Source: Persicaria tinctoria (lineage: Eukaryota; Streptophyta; Magnoliopsida; Caryophyllales; Polygonaceae). From it: a DNA stretch of 64,000 nucleotides. Numbering within the stretch: position 1 is the stretch's first letter; each line of letters begins with the position of its first letter. Below the pieces are notes generated by a model. That model made no database searches. It was given only the letters and a program-made list of their open reading frames with translations, and was not told the DNA's origin. The position numbers were made by a program, and so were the translations under genes. The stretch is from assembly GCA_037127255.1 (NCBI GenBank), contig JBANSL010000009.1, forward strand, positions 41,082,475 to 41,146,474. The letters are read 5' to 3'. Shown here piece by piece: positions 49,305 through 61,012 of this stretch.

Positions 49305-49490
49305 TCACCTTGAAACCTTGCATTGTCCATTGTTGATCTCCTTTATACTCTTCCAATTTTCTTTGTTGCGTTTGCTTGGTTTCTTCCATCATTTTCTCCA
49401 ACTCTTGCATCTTTTGTTGTTGTTCTTGTAATTGCCCTTGTTGCTCCACAATTTTCTTTGTTGTGAGATCAAAGATCGATCTAATAAGCT
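49305..49490 (-). pseudogene. Coiled-coil C-terminus of En/Spm-type transposase, fragment
   Basis: One minus-strand frame reads LIRSIFDLTTKKIVEQQGQL, then QEQQQKMQELEKMMEETKQ and KLEEYKGDQQ, a Gln/Glu-rich heptad region like the tail of plant En/Spm (Ptta-type) proteins. No start codon, and no recognisable catalytic or DNA-binding part nearby. Consistent with a degenerate CACTA gene; identification rests on position and coiled-coil pattern only. Confidence 0.5.
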
Positions 49491-50825
49491 GGCAAAAAAT
49501 CTATGATTTCATGAAAATTGGAATGAAACTTATTACATATTATTGATTATGTATCCCTATTAAGTATTACCTTTTGCTTTATATTTAGTTAGTTTTATAT
49601 TAAGTTTATTATATTCAATTTAAAATTCATCCATGCCTTACTAGTGAAGTGGTAGTTTTCTACTTCTTGTCTTGGAGGCATCAAGAAGCAACTCTATTTC
49701 ATCGGCTGACAGATTAAATTTGCCTCCAAGGAACTTGAAATATATTGACCATGGTCTGCAAATCCACGTTCATGTATTTCATTTCTTCTCGGATGTCAAT
49801 TTTCTTGCATGTTGTTTGACAGGCAATTCAGTCCTCTTTTCCTTGTATACTATTTCTAAGAAAAAAAGCACTCTGCAATTTCAACTGGATTAAATCTCAG
49901 AGCCTATTTTTCAACTTAAAACTAGTTTTATATGTACCCACCAAGCACCACACTAAAGGGAAAAAGAGTTACATAAGTTAATAAAGCAAACACCTCGTAC
50001 ACCATACGTGAAGAATGCCTTTCAACATTATAAGGGGAAAAAGATTAAAGTTATCTGACTATCCAATGGAAAATGGATCCATCATAACTCCCACTCACAA
50101 AATAATCCTCATGGAAGGGGTTTCATGCCAATGCTGCCAAAATTTAACAACAAAGCATAAGTATGTTCCCCTTAATTAAACTGAGAGATGAGGAGGAAAC
50201 TAAAGGGTATACAACGCAAAGATGTTCTGTTTTTTATGTGGATTTCATTTTTCACAATCCGATAATTGTTGATGATTAGCTATAGCTCTATAAAAGAATT
50301 CTTAATCTCAACAAACATGTTCAGCAGTCCCACTACAGAAAATAAAGCAAATCGAAAGGATGCCTACTTATTTTATTTATTCAGACCAAAGAACTCAACA
50401 CCCAACACACAAAATACATTCTTAAGATTCACAGCATAATGATCAATGAATAAAAGGCAATGTAGTCAAAGAAAAGAGATGATGAAGAAGCGGATGAGTT
50501 TCTATAATCAAACACATCAAACATATAAAATAAGTGTTGTTTGCATACTTGTCACATCCTTTGATGACCACGAAACGACTTCAGCTCCTTCATAGCCCTT
50601 ATATCATAAAACTGCAAAAATGGAATATATGTGATCAACTTGACAAATCAAGGAAAAAAAGGTTAGATAAGTAAAATGCTAATCTTCAATTATAAGGTCC
50701 CTAGCCTCTAAGTCACTACCCCATGCCAACGAAACCCTTACTTCATCATGCCTACAAACGCAATGCACTCTTCTTATAAGCTAGAAAATCGATAGGTAAA
50801 GAGAGTTTATAATATCATCTAGGCT

Positions 50826-51004
50826 GTCACGACTAGTGAGAGATCCTTCACAAGTCGTGAAAGAGGGGTTCGAGCGATCTTCAACTACCGTAGGCAGTCA
50901 CAACTCGTGGGAGACCCTTCACGAGTCGTGAAAAGAGGATCCGTGTATTATGAGAGCTACTGTAGGATGTCACGACTCGTGGGAGACCCTTCACGAGTTG
51001 TGAC
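50826..51004. repeat. Three tandem hairpin units (TCACGACTCGTG...CACGAGTCGTGA)
   Basis: Copies start near 50827, 50898 and 50970, a 71-72-base period. Each has 12-base inverted arms around GGAGACCCTT. Copies two and three are nearly identical; the first is more diverged. Confidence 0.9.
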
Positions 51005-51904
51005 AGTGCCAGATATGCCTTTAAAGCTTTTCGAGAGTTTCTTTAGTTTGTTATGGATTTATATTAACCTGATATAAATACTCAGATTTAAGATTATCTA
51101 GCCTATTAGTTTACTCACCGCAAGCTATGCTCTCCCTATGGATCGAACTTGCAACTCCCTCTCCTTGTAAACCCATAGAAACTCTACTACATAGCTTAGA
51201 AATTCTCTTTTTTTTATCTATGAAAATCAAAATAACATATGCTTATCTTTATGAGAGCGTCATTAGAATATCGATTAGTAAATATAAATAATATATGAGT
51301 TTTCTATAACATACCTTCTCCTCTTGAAGGAACAAGATCTTCAACTTGACTATCATTTCGCTCATTAATTAACCTCCATTTCCCGTGAACTATTTTGATG
51401 GAGATTATTGTGACTCAAAGTCTGCGACTCTAGTACAATCAGAAATAAAAATAAAACCATAAATAACTTTTAACTTACTTATGCCTACTACAAACAAAAT
51501 AGCATGCAGAGTGTAAATAAAATCAAAACCTTTGTAAGAAAAATATAGTGTGTTCATTCTTCCAGACATAAATAACTCTTAGATTACTTATTCTCTTTCT
51601 TTTACCTATGAAAATCAAAATAACATATGCATATATTTAGAAGACAACATTTGGCTTTGTTAGGTAGATTGAATGTGTTTCCCATCGGAAGTGATCGAGC
51701 CATCAGAATACAGAATAAAAAACATTTCCATTTGAGCATCTCATTCACATGAACATAGTTTCTGAAGTAGCCAAAGAAAAATCGACAAGAGAATGAGTAC
51801 CACAAGATTTAAAATATCGCAAGAATATGTCACGACTATTGACTGAAGTAATAACACAAAATAGCCCTCCAACAGCTTCAGAACTAAATTTTTCGGAGCA
51901 GCAA

Positions 51905-52340
51905 CATAGGAAACAACACTGAAACAGCCTTCGAACCATTAGAAAATCAAGCCATACTCTTTTTTTTTTCAACACAACAGCTCCCAAATTTCAATCGAAA
52001 ATCCACCAAAAAACAGCCCTTGAAAGAATATGAAATTGAAAGAGACATACAGTATAAACCATACCATGTAGCCAAGTGTGCACCCAATCAGTGAAGTCAA
52101 GCCCTCAAGCCTCAAGTCCTCAATCCGCTTGCAGCCTACACCTCTGTCAATTAACACAGCCCCGAAACAACCTTCGAACTATTAGAAAATCAACTCCACA
52201 ATATAATTTTTTTTCCCAACACAATAGCTCCGAAATTTCACCCGAAGATCCAGGAGAAAACAGCCCTTGAACACAATCTGAAATTGAAAGAGACAAGAGA
52301 GTAGAAACCATACCTTGTAGCCAAGTTCGCACCCAATCTA
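51905..52340. repeat. Direct duplication of a ~190-bp block
   Basis: 51905-52092 and 52150-52340 share AACAGCCTTCGAAC(C/T)ATTAG, ACAGCTCC, AAACAGCCCTTGAA, GAAATTGAAAGAGACA and CATACC(A/T)TGTAGCCAAGT in order, at roughly 80% similarity by eye. Inside the CACTA element. Confidence 0.85.
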
Positions 52341-52690
52341 CGAGCCCTCTTCCGACACCAGCAAGAAGCAGCGAGCCTCAAGCCCTCGAGCCTTCACCAG
52401 CAACAACTTTCGACGACAACAAGCACCAGCGAGCCTCACACCCTCGAGCCTTCACCAACATCACCTTTCAACACCAGCAAGCACTAGTGAGCACCATCGA
52501 GCCCTCAAGCCCTACTCCGACACAAACAAGCACCACCGAGCCCTCAGACCCTCAAATCCTCGCGCCTTCACCTTCACCAGCGAGCACCAACTCTAACACC
52601 AGTGAGCACCGATTCAGACGACAGTGACCCCTAAAGCGTACACCAACGAGCCTTCAAGCCCTCCTCTCTCGGCGCCTTAAGCCTCTTCAT
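52340..52690. repeat. Degenerate minisatellite (CGAGCC(C)TCAAGCC)
   Basis: GAGCCCTCAAGCCCT, GCACCAGCGAGCC and CCTTCACCAGC phrases recur irregularly about 8-10 times. Confidence 0.75.
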
Positions 52691-53247
52691 ACCCCACGGA
52701 TCTTGCCCCCTCGAATAGACTCATAGACGGGAAGATTTGAAGAGATATTTCAGATTTGGTATGGGTTCACTGTAAATCCCCATTTCTTTTGAAGAAGATG
52801 GGAAACAATCGAGGGATTGGGAGTCCGGCAGAATAGGGTTTCATTTTGGGGATTTATTTGTTTTAATTTTTTTTTCAATTCTAATGATTTTTTAAAATAA
52901 AATTCTGTTTATATATAGCAACAATTTTTTCTTGCCATATTTCTATTTCACTTATAACAACAAAAATTGTCGTTGCTAAAAATAACCTAGGGTACAACAA
53001 CGACTAAAGATGTTGTTGCGTTACCTATGAAAACTCTATTGCAACAAAAATGTTGTTGCCAAAAATTAATTCAAAATTTTCAACCACCCGCCAAAGCATA
53101 TAAGGCGCGGCAAAATAAATTTACTACAAGGGCAACGACCTTTTGCAACAAAATGTTTGAGTCGTTGCAAAAAATTATCTTTTGCAACGACAATAAATTT
53201 GTCATTGCGAAATGTCATTGTGATAGACTGTTTTTCTTGTAGTGTTA

Positions 53248-54828
53248 CCTTGGAAAACCCAATGGGAAAAAAACCAAGATTAAGGAAAAGATTACAACAT
53301 TGTATGATACTTTGGGACCTAATGCAATGTCACCATTTTTATAATTATAGGTACTTATGGTACTCTTATAAGGATCTTTGATCAATTGTATGTGACGAGG
53401 CTTTGCCATTAATGCTTCAGACATTTGTCGATTCTTTCATTTATGGTTGTACACCTACCACATCCATCATTTCCAATTGGAGCCAAAATTATATTCAATT
53501 CTGGTGAATATATTCTACATATAACCTTTGATAGGTCAGCTTTTGTGCAATCAAGTTGGCTTTATGTTTTATTTTGTATGAACACTCACTTAAAACCAAT
53601 TGATGTTCCACTTTTCGGTGTTGGAACTACGGGTCCAATGTCATCATGCATAAAGAATCCATCTTTGCATGATTTTCTTCTTTCTAGCTCTTTTACTATG
53701 ATTTCGATGTCGACATCCATTTGTTTGATGATCATCATATTCTCATAAGCTCTTTCCACTTCTGGGGAATCATATACAAAGAGCCTAGTGATATCCAACA
53801 CTTTTGGTATACTTGAGAATCACTTGATATTCATTGAGTTGAAGTTACTTCTGGAACTTCCAAATGAGCTAGTATCTGTGACTTTGTCACTTTCTTGACC
53901 TTTAGTAAATGCTTTCAGTGACATATTTGTTAAACCTTATAATCATTTCATTTGTTGAATGTCTTGTTCACTTTTTTTTATCCTCGGAAATGAAATGATA
54001 AAGAAGTTGCTTCCGTGCAATCTCTTTCTTAATTGTCTCATTTCCTCTTTCCCTAAATACCGAGCATTTGATCACCATTATAAAGCTCTAGGTATTTTAT
54101 ATCAATAGGGACTCAAACCCCATGTATCATCCAACTTCTTTGTGGTCTCATTGCAGTTCATTTGGAAAAGGTACGTGTCGGAACATGTGTTGCTCGTTCA
54201 AGACCTTTGAATGGCATGCTCTCTTCTGGAGAAATTAGGGAGATGTTATTGTGTCAAATTTGAAATGCAACTAGCTTGCATGGGCCCATTTGACTAACGA
54301 CTCTTCTGGGTCGTTGTGATAACATTCTCTAGCTGTTTGTTTCATATGACCAAAGTGTCGAGACATCTATAATATTGGAATTATATTGGTCTATATGGTA
54401 GTGCTTCGTAGGTGTCTCATTGAATCCATTCAAGATTCAATGAAACATTAGAGACTTTGCATTTACTCTAAATATAGACGGCCTTGTTGTTAATTTGCCA
54501 AGAAATCAGACCATATATGTTCGGTTACCCTTATTGATGATCTTCAGGTCCTAGGATCTTCTAGTCCCTCTTAGTGGGTGTCTATGTGAATTTCAATGAT
54601 CCCGCACATCATCAATTCACATGAGTGACCAGATGCCACAAAGAAAAAATATTTTACCATTAACTAACTTCTGGTTAGTGATAAGTTTCAATGGGATAAA
54701 TGAGTGTCAAATAAACTATATATATACATTCTCATTTCTGTAAGACTTGCTCATGACTAGTCATATGAGATATTGATGTTCAATACCATGCCAATTCATA
54801 CATATTTTTCATTATTACTTCAGGTAAC
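53248..54828 (-). other. Interior of element D, middle segment
   Basis: 1.6 kb without a recognised domain on either strand. The longest minus-strand frame (53801-53586, 71 codons) is not similar to any retroelement protein I recognise. Sequence continues directly from 47000 once the CACTA is removed. Confidence 0.6.
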
Positions 54829-54962
54829 AAGATTGTAGAATAATGGAATTGATGTAAAGTCCTCCTTGGGGTTTCATTCATTAGACAATCATATATATAT
54901 ATATAGGTTATAAGATATTAGGCATGTTGGCCCACTATATAATATGTCATCTATGTAATCTA

Positions 54963-57900
54963 TCAAACCACCGCAGTCGAAAGTGGAGGGTCCCGTACAA
55001 TGAGACTGGATCGAAAATCGAGAAAAAGCTGACGAGGTAAACCCTTGGTGAAAATATCAGCGTACTGATAGGAGGACGGGATATGGAGAACACGAACATG
55101 TCCAAGAGCAACCTTGTCCCGAACGAAGTGGAGATCGAGCTCAATGTGCTTTGTTCTCTGATGCTGGATTGAATTGCTGGCCAGATAGATGGTGGAGATG
55201 TTGTCGGTGTAGACCAGGGTGGCCTTCTGAAGAGGCCAGCGGAGCTCAAGTAGAAGATTGCGCAGCCAGGAGCACTCGGAAACAACGTTGGCGAGAAACC
55301 ACCGACTGACGCTTTGCCGACCACGACACAAGAGTATCGTTGAGGAAGACACAGTAGCAAGACGTGAAGCGGCGTGTGTCAGGACACCCTCCCCAATCAG
55401 CATCAGTGTAGGCAACGAGGTCAAGCCTAGAAGAAGGGGAGATTGTGGTGCCCAACTCGCGGGTACCACTGATGTACCGGGTGATCCACTTCAAGATGTC
55501 TGGGCGAGTGAACGTAAGATACTGCAATGCACCAGTGAGACTGCGGTACAACATTGGATCATCAAACAGAGGACCAGAGTGAGCACTGAGCTTATTGGAG
55601 GTATCAACAGGGGTGACGACTAGCTTGCAGTTGCTCATTTTGGCCCGAGAAACAATCTCGGTAGCATACTTACTCTGAGAGAGGAATAACCTAGACGCAT
55701 GACGATGCACAGGGACGCCCAAGAAGTAAGTCAACAGACCCATATCTGACATGGCGAACTCGGCGCTCAACTGTGCAATAATAGACGTCCGAAGAGCATC
55801 AGAGAAAGCGGTGAAGATGATGTCGTCGACATAAAGTAGCAGAAAAGCCATGTTTGTGCCTCTGCGATAAATGAATAGAGACAAATCTGATCTGCTGCCA
55901 ATGAAGCCCAAGCGCAGTAAGTGAGAGGCAAAGCGTTGGTACCACGCCCGCGGAGCCTGTTTGAGACCATGTAGAGAGCGCTTCAGGAGGCAAACGTGTT
56001 TGGGACGATCAGCATCAACGAACCCCGGCGGCTAAAACATGTAAACCGTCTCATTCAAATAACCATGCAGGAAGGCATTCTTGACATCCAGCTGATGAAT
56101 GGCCCAACGGTGTGACAATCCTAAGCTCAGTACCACTCGGATAGTGGCAGGCTTGACCACGGGGCTGAATGTCTCATTACAATCAATACCTGGTTGCTGA
56201 GCCCGACCATTAACCACAAGGCGAGCTTTGTAAAATTCCAACGACCCATCAGAGCGGAACTTGTGGCGGAAAAGCCACATGCATCGAATGACGTTCGCCT
56301 CAGGGGGCGAGGAACAATAACCTAGGTACCATTCCTTGTAAGGACCGTGTATTCATCGAGCATAGCTGCCAGCCAATTCGGGTCGAGGAGGGTTATTTTG
56401 TGGGATGTGGGGACGGGGGAAAGAGAGGCTGGGGTTGAGGAATGAGGGGCCAAAGGGGGTGTAGGGGATGTGGGGGCCGGCTGGGAAGGGGCAGCGGGCA
56501 CAACACTGTGATGCGGCCGCGACAAGGGGGTGGGGGTGTGCGGCGGGCGCAGCTCCTGGCTGCGGCCTCGGCAAGGGACGAGAGGGGAGGGGGCCTCGGG
56601 AATGGTGATGTTGGGTGGTATCTGGGCTATCGAAGGCGTGCATAGAGACAATAGCCTTGGTCTGAATACACCTGAGATGCTACGGGTGTGCGGTCGGTGG
56701 TAGGGGGAGGCGGTGGTAGGGGTGGTGTAGGCGTAGAGACAGGAGCACCGGGAAAGCTCTGGGGAAGGAGGAAGTGTGGGAATGGAGACTCTGATTCATA
56801 CTGGGAGACATGATTTGTGGGAGATTGAAAAGGATGAGAAGTGAAGGGAAATCGAGACTCATCAAATGTGACATGACATGACACGATAAGCTTATGGCTC
56901 TGAACATCGAGGAAAAGGTAACCGCGATGATCAGATGGATAGCCGATGAAGACACATGGAGTGGAGCGTGGGTGGAGTTTATGTGGTGCGGTGGAGGACT
57001 GGTTAGGGAAGCACAAGCACCCGAAGGTACGAAGGTGATCATACCTAGGCAAGGTGCAATAAAGTGCCTGAGTGGGTGAACGATGTTGCATGGTAGTAGA
57101 TGGGAGAATATTGAGGAGGTAACATGTGGTTGATAAGGCGTGAGGCCAATAGGTTAGGGGAATAGATGTGTGAAAAAGGAGAGAGCGCATCATGTTGGTT
57201 ATGATTCTAATGATTCGTTATGTCTTGCCATTCTGCTGGGAAGTGTAGGGCCAAGACAATCGATAGGAGATCCCATTTGTGGTGAAGAAAGAGTAAAAGT
57301 CCTTGTTATCAAATTCAAGGCCATTGTCACATTGGAAACATTTGATTGATGTGTGAAACTGGGTTTTAATGTATGCATGGAACGTGACAAAAATAGGAAA
57401 CACTTGGGACTTAAATTGTAATGGAAAAACCCACAAGAAATGAGTGTAATCATCAAGAACTAAAAGGTAGTACTTGTGACCATCCTTGCTAGGCACAGGA
57501 GAGGTCCAAATGTCACTATGAATGATATCAAAATTTGCAAGTGTGGAGTTCAAAGACCGTTGGAATGGCAGTATAGCATGTTTGCCTAACTGATAGGAAG
57601 AGCATAAACTAGAGCGTAGCTCTCTATTACAGTTAACAAGACTCTGAGAACGGAGGACATCTAGAACGACAGCACTGGGATGGCCCAGGCGTGCATGCCA
57701 CATGCTGGACGACGATGCCGAGAGGGCGACCGGGCACGGCTGAATGTATGTAGAAGGTGGTGTGACAACTTAGAGCTCCCCGGTGTTGTTACATCTCAAG
57801 CGAGTAACCCCCGTAGTAAGATCGTTAACAGAGAAACCAAAGGGATCAAACACGAGAGAAACGTTATTGTCAGTAGTGAACCGACGGACAGAGATAAGGT

Positions 57901-58393
57901 TTTTGACAATCTTTGGGGCAATGAGGACATCGTTAAGGTGTAGTGGGTGGGTTGGGGTCTGTAATTTGGCGTGGCCAATCCCCAAAGTAACAAGGCGACC
58001 ACCATTGCCGACGATAATAGAATGTGCAGGACCTTTAAAGAAAATAGAATAGAGGTTACCTAAGGAGTTCGTCATGTGGAAGGTAGCACCAGTGTCCATG
58101 GACCAAGAAGAGTCGGGAGATGTCGGCTACATAGAGGAGAAGGCATGATGCCCAGTAGGCGGAACATAGCCTTGATCAGACAATGTTAGATAGGCCTGAG
58201 GACCGGCATGTGGAGGGGTAGGAAAGTCGGATTGCATCCGATGAGGGTTGAAACCAGGCACCGGGAACCATCGAGGGCCACCAGTCCATGGATGTTGTGG
58301 GCGTTGCCAAGAGTTGCGGGTGCTGCAAATGTCGCGGCCGCCGCTTATGTTGAGGCCGCTGCTTGTGACGCGCTCGCAAATTTTGTCGGCCAT
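54963..58393 (-). pseudogene. Copia C polyprotein, gag mostly deleted, multiple breaks
   Basis: Short gag remnant from MADKICERV (58393), then protease MDTGATFHMT (58099), pre-integrase WHARLGHPS (57703), integrase with HSDIW, CDNGLEF and QQNG intact but a stop right after it at about 57218, RT ([14 protein letters not shown] near 56230; YVDDI near 55830) and RNase H (YTDADWGG near 55400). Other lesions: TAG near 58129, a stop near 56034 and a frameshift near 55290. In RT, FTRPDI is followed directly by WITRYISGT, so about 25 codons are deleted. The final stop TGA is the first three bases of the 3' LTR. Confidence 0.9.
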
Positions 58394-58676
58394 GGTGCCG
58401 AGATGGGGAAGGGAACGGTGGCGTGGGAGGGCCGATGAGGAGAGAGGGGTCGAGAGGTCGTTCGGTCGGCGGTAGGGAGGGAGGGGTGGGCCGGTGAGGC
58501 GAGGGGAGAGAGAGAGAGAGAGAGATCGGCGGCGAGGGGACGAGGCCGGCGGCGGTAAGGGGAGGGGTGGGGCGGGAGGATCAAATTAGGATTCTGTGAG
58601 GAAGAAAAGGTTGTGATACCATGTAGAATAATGGAATTGATGTAAAGTCCTCCTTGAAGGTTTCATTCATTAGATA

Positions 58677-58679
<3 letters not shown>

Positions 58680-58745
<66 letters not shown>
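58680..58745. repeat. (TA)n microsatellite in Copia C 5' LTR
   Basis: About 32 TA units, against about 8 in the 3' LTR (54890-54905); expanded since insertion. Confidence 0.95.
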
Positions 58746-58750
<5 letters not shown>

Positions 58751-58802
58751 GATATTAGGCATGTTGGCCCACTATACAATATGTCATCTATGTAATCTAT
58801 CA

Positions 58803-60046
58803 AAGATCAATGCTCTTTTGGAGCTATATGATATTCATCTTGGTTTTTCCATTCAGAAATGTTTGAGAAAACTTCAAGTTTTCAAAATTGTTTGACGCTT
58901 ATAAAATAAAACCATAATATTCAACCATTGAACTTTGTATATGGTGATCCATTTATTTAATTTAGATGTCATTGAATGGGTATTGTCAGAACTTTTGTTG
59001 GTGTCATATACTTCGGGTATGAGTCATTTATAATGTTCTTCAAAACATTTAGAATTAACCGTATAACAGCTATCTAGCTATAAGCCACAACAATAACATC
59101 GGTTGTGCGCTTAACCTTAACCTCTTTCGTATCCTCTACTGGCGAGGGGCATGATTCAGGCTATGCTTAGAGGAATGTCAGGAAGTGGCATTATTAACCG
59201 GATTTTGTTATGTGGTTACTTCTATTGGTTGTACCAACCAAATGATAATCGTTCTGAACTTCATAAAAACCTACATTTCATATACTTCTTAAAGAGTACA
59301 AATATATAAAAACAGGATCATACTGGAGTTTGTAATATCATTTATGCTTTTGAAGTTCATAAAAGAGTCTTCGGGCTCTTATGGAGATGATTAATCTCAC
59401 AATTTGTTGGATTATTTAACCATTATATTTATAGTCTTCAGGCTCTTATATAGGTGTTAAAAATCAACAATAAGACCATCTCAACAATTTTCCAACGGGG
59501 AATCTGAAACCACAATGCATAATTTTATTAAATTACAAAACTGACCCAGAATATGATAAAATCACATATTAGCCCGTATGTTTTATTTAATTACAAAAAG
59601 AGATTATATGGAAGTCACACCACCTGAGATTCTGATATCGTATTCGAAGATGAGGCCTCCCATGGCTGCAACAATGCAGGTGACGGTGACGAACGGAGTC
59701 AGGTTGTCGGGGTAGGCCTTCCTCGTCATAGTGCGGGCTATTCCAACGGCCGACGTCTTTTCTCTTCTTCTCAATCTAACAAATTATTTGATTCTGTGAA
59801 GGAAAAGAGGATGACTTATGCTTAGAGAAGATGCAAAAGAGTGGACTCTAAAATTTGCTCGCGGAGGAATTAAATCGACAAAACAACAAATAAAGCTAAA
59901 AAGTTTAATGGTGAAAATAAGGTTCACACGTAAACAACAAATTAGCAAATTAATTTGATCAGTAATTTACTCAGTATCAATAACTCATACTTCCCTTATT
60001 GATGCCTTAATCTCCATTGAGCATTGAGACTATCGTGTTGATAACG
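58803..60046 (-). other. Interior of element D, 5' segment
   Basis: AT-rich, without gag or pol motifs, except for the hexose-transporter fragment at 59604-59760. Ends at the 5' LTR with ATCGTGTTGATAACG, the candidate primer-site region. Confidence 0.6.
59604..59760 (-). pseudogene. Captured fragment of an STP-type hexose/H+ symporter
   Basis: Minus-strand frame from about 59760 through ATG at 59729 to TAA at 59604 reads ...[20 protein letters not shown] then [15 protein letters not shown]. This is the first transmembrane helix region of plant sugar transport proteins, MFS family, about 510 residues and 12 helices. The usual FGYDIGISGG reads [10 protein letters not shown], two Gly replaced by charged residues; the frame stops two codons after GGVTS. 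GC-rich against an AT-rich surround. It is a fragment carried by element D, not a working gene. Confidence 0.85.
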
Positions 60047-60714
60047 TGTGATAAACTGAAGATAAATAAAAGAGATCTAGAGAGAAGAGAGGAGGAATTT
60101 ATGTGTTTATTGGGGTTCCAAGTGACCCTTTATATCTATATCTATATATTACTTAAAACCAAAGCCTTTCGGCCACGTGTCGCATTCTCGCGAGCCGATA
60201 TTTTTGGAAACATCTATTTTATATATTTAATACATTTTTCAACCAATAGGATTAATTCAAAACCAACAGGATTAATTCAAAACTTTTTACATTTTTCAAC
60301 CAATAGGATTAATTCAAAACTTTTTAAAATAAAGTTAATACTAACTATATAATATTATTTCATTCTATATTTATTATAAAAATGTCAAATAAAGTTAATA
60401 CTAACTATATTCATTCTATAACCTTAATTTTTGGAATTTCACCCACCAAGCCTAATCTATATAAAATGTCAAATGATAAATGATAAAAACAATTAAACAT
60501 TTTTTTAACCAATGGGATTTATTTATCAATTTTTTTGTTTTTCTATTTTAACAAAAATAGATGTTTCCAAAATACGCGCCATGGCGCGGGGACTATACTA
60601 GTAAGAGTTTATAAGAGAATTAGGGTTTCTTAGAGTTTATCGTCTTATCTAATACCCTCTTAGAGTTTATCCATATGTAAAGAACTAAAGATAAGTACAA
60701 ATAATCTTATAACA
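60047..60714 (-). repeat. 5' LTR of element D, split by a Helitron
   Basis: TGTTATAAG...TTATCACA on the minus strand; 201 bp without the insertion. Confidence 0.9.
60135..60601 (+). mobile_element. Small non-autonomous Helitron
   Basis: Starts TCTATATC after A60134, ends CTAG before T60602. Comparison with the other LTR (46347-46538) shows a clean insertion between A and T with no duplication. 3' hairpin CGCGCCATGGCGCG (60575-60588) then 9 bases to CTAG. Subterminal GGAAACATCTATTTT appears inverted near the 3' end. 467 bp, no genes. Confidence 0.92.
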
Positions 60715-60719
60715 AAGGG

Positions 60720-61003
60720 ATCATTTTTACAAAATAATTTTCATCTCCTCCACCCTCATAGTCACTCATAATCCACAAAATTAATCTTATTCTCCAGTCT
60801 CCCAAAACTTCATCCAGTACCAAACAAATCCTAAAATTGACCTAAATCTCTCGTCAAACAAATTTAGTGATTAATATGTTGGCTAATATGCTCTAGCCAT
60901 CCATGTAGTTTTATGATTGCTTTTTTCGATCCCTCCAGATTTTTTGTAAGTATAAAACTCAAATTCACCTAATAGGAGGAATTGGTTTATGTGAATTTGC
61001 TAA
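60720..61003. other. Intergenic sequence
   Basis: No gene or element recognised. Confidence 0.5.
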
Positions 61004-61012
61004 TTAAATTTA

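Larger units (their letters stand above)
47004..53244. mobile_element. CACTA (En/Spm) element, 6.2 kb, no intact transposase (TSD TTA)
   Basis: Termini CACTACAAGAAAAACA are perfect over 16 bases, flanked by TTA (47001-47003, 53245-53247). Subterminal regions (47025-47560, 52915-53235) hold over twenty TTTGCAACGAC/GTCGTTGCAA words in both orientations, typical binding sites for the TNPA-type protein. The interior is AT-rich with one recognisable transposase remnant (49305-49490), hairpin repeats and exon-like repeats. It splits the element D phrase CGTTAAAAACCTTA/CCTTGGAAAACCC. Confidence 0.93.
54834..58802 (-). mobile_element. Compact Copia element C, LTRs ~130 bp (TSD AAGAT)
   Basis: LTRs 58622-58802 (5', 181 bp because of a TA expansion) and 54834-54965 (3', 132 bp) read TGATAGATTACATAG...TTCTACA on the minus strand, flanked by AAGAT (54829-54833, 58803-58807). 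The primer site TGGTATCACAACC abuts the 5' LTR (58621-58609). LTRs differ at only a few bases apart from the TA run, so it is fairly young, yet its genes are broken. Nested in element D. Confidence 0.93.
46347..60714 (-). mobile_element. Large non-autonomous LTR element D, host of three other elements
   Basis: Minus-strand element bounded by AAGGG (46342-46346, 60715-60719). LTRs read TGTTATAAG...TCACA on the minus strand: 46347-46538 (3', 192 bp) and 60047-60714 (5', about 200 bp plus a 467-bp Helitron). A purine tract CCAAGGGAGAG precedes the 3' LTR. The remaining interior (46539-47000, 53248-54833, 58803-60046; about 3.3 kb) has no gag-pol domain that I can recognise, and carries repeated phrases (CGTTAAAAACCTT, GGAAAACCCA(A/G)TGG) and a hexose-transporter fragment. 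This is the LARD type of element. Confidence 0.88.

Noticed and set aside
50826..51004. CRISPR-like array of three repeats
   Set aside because: Plant DNA, only three units inside a CACTA element, and each unit is itself a hairpin.
59604..59729. Functional small hexose transporter gene
   Set aside because: Only the first helix region, stop after 41 codons, two key glycines replaced by charged residues.
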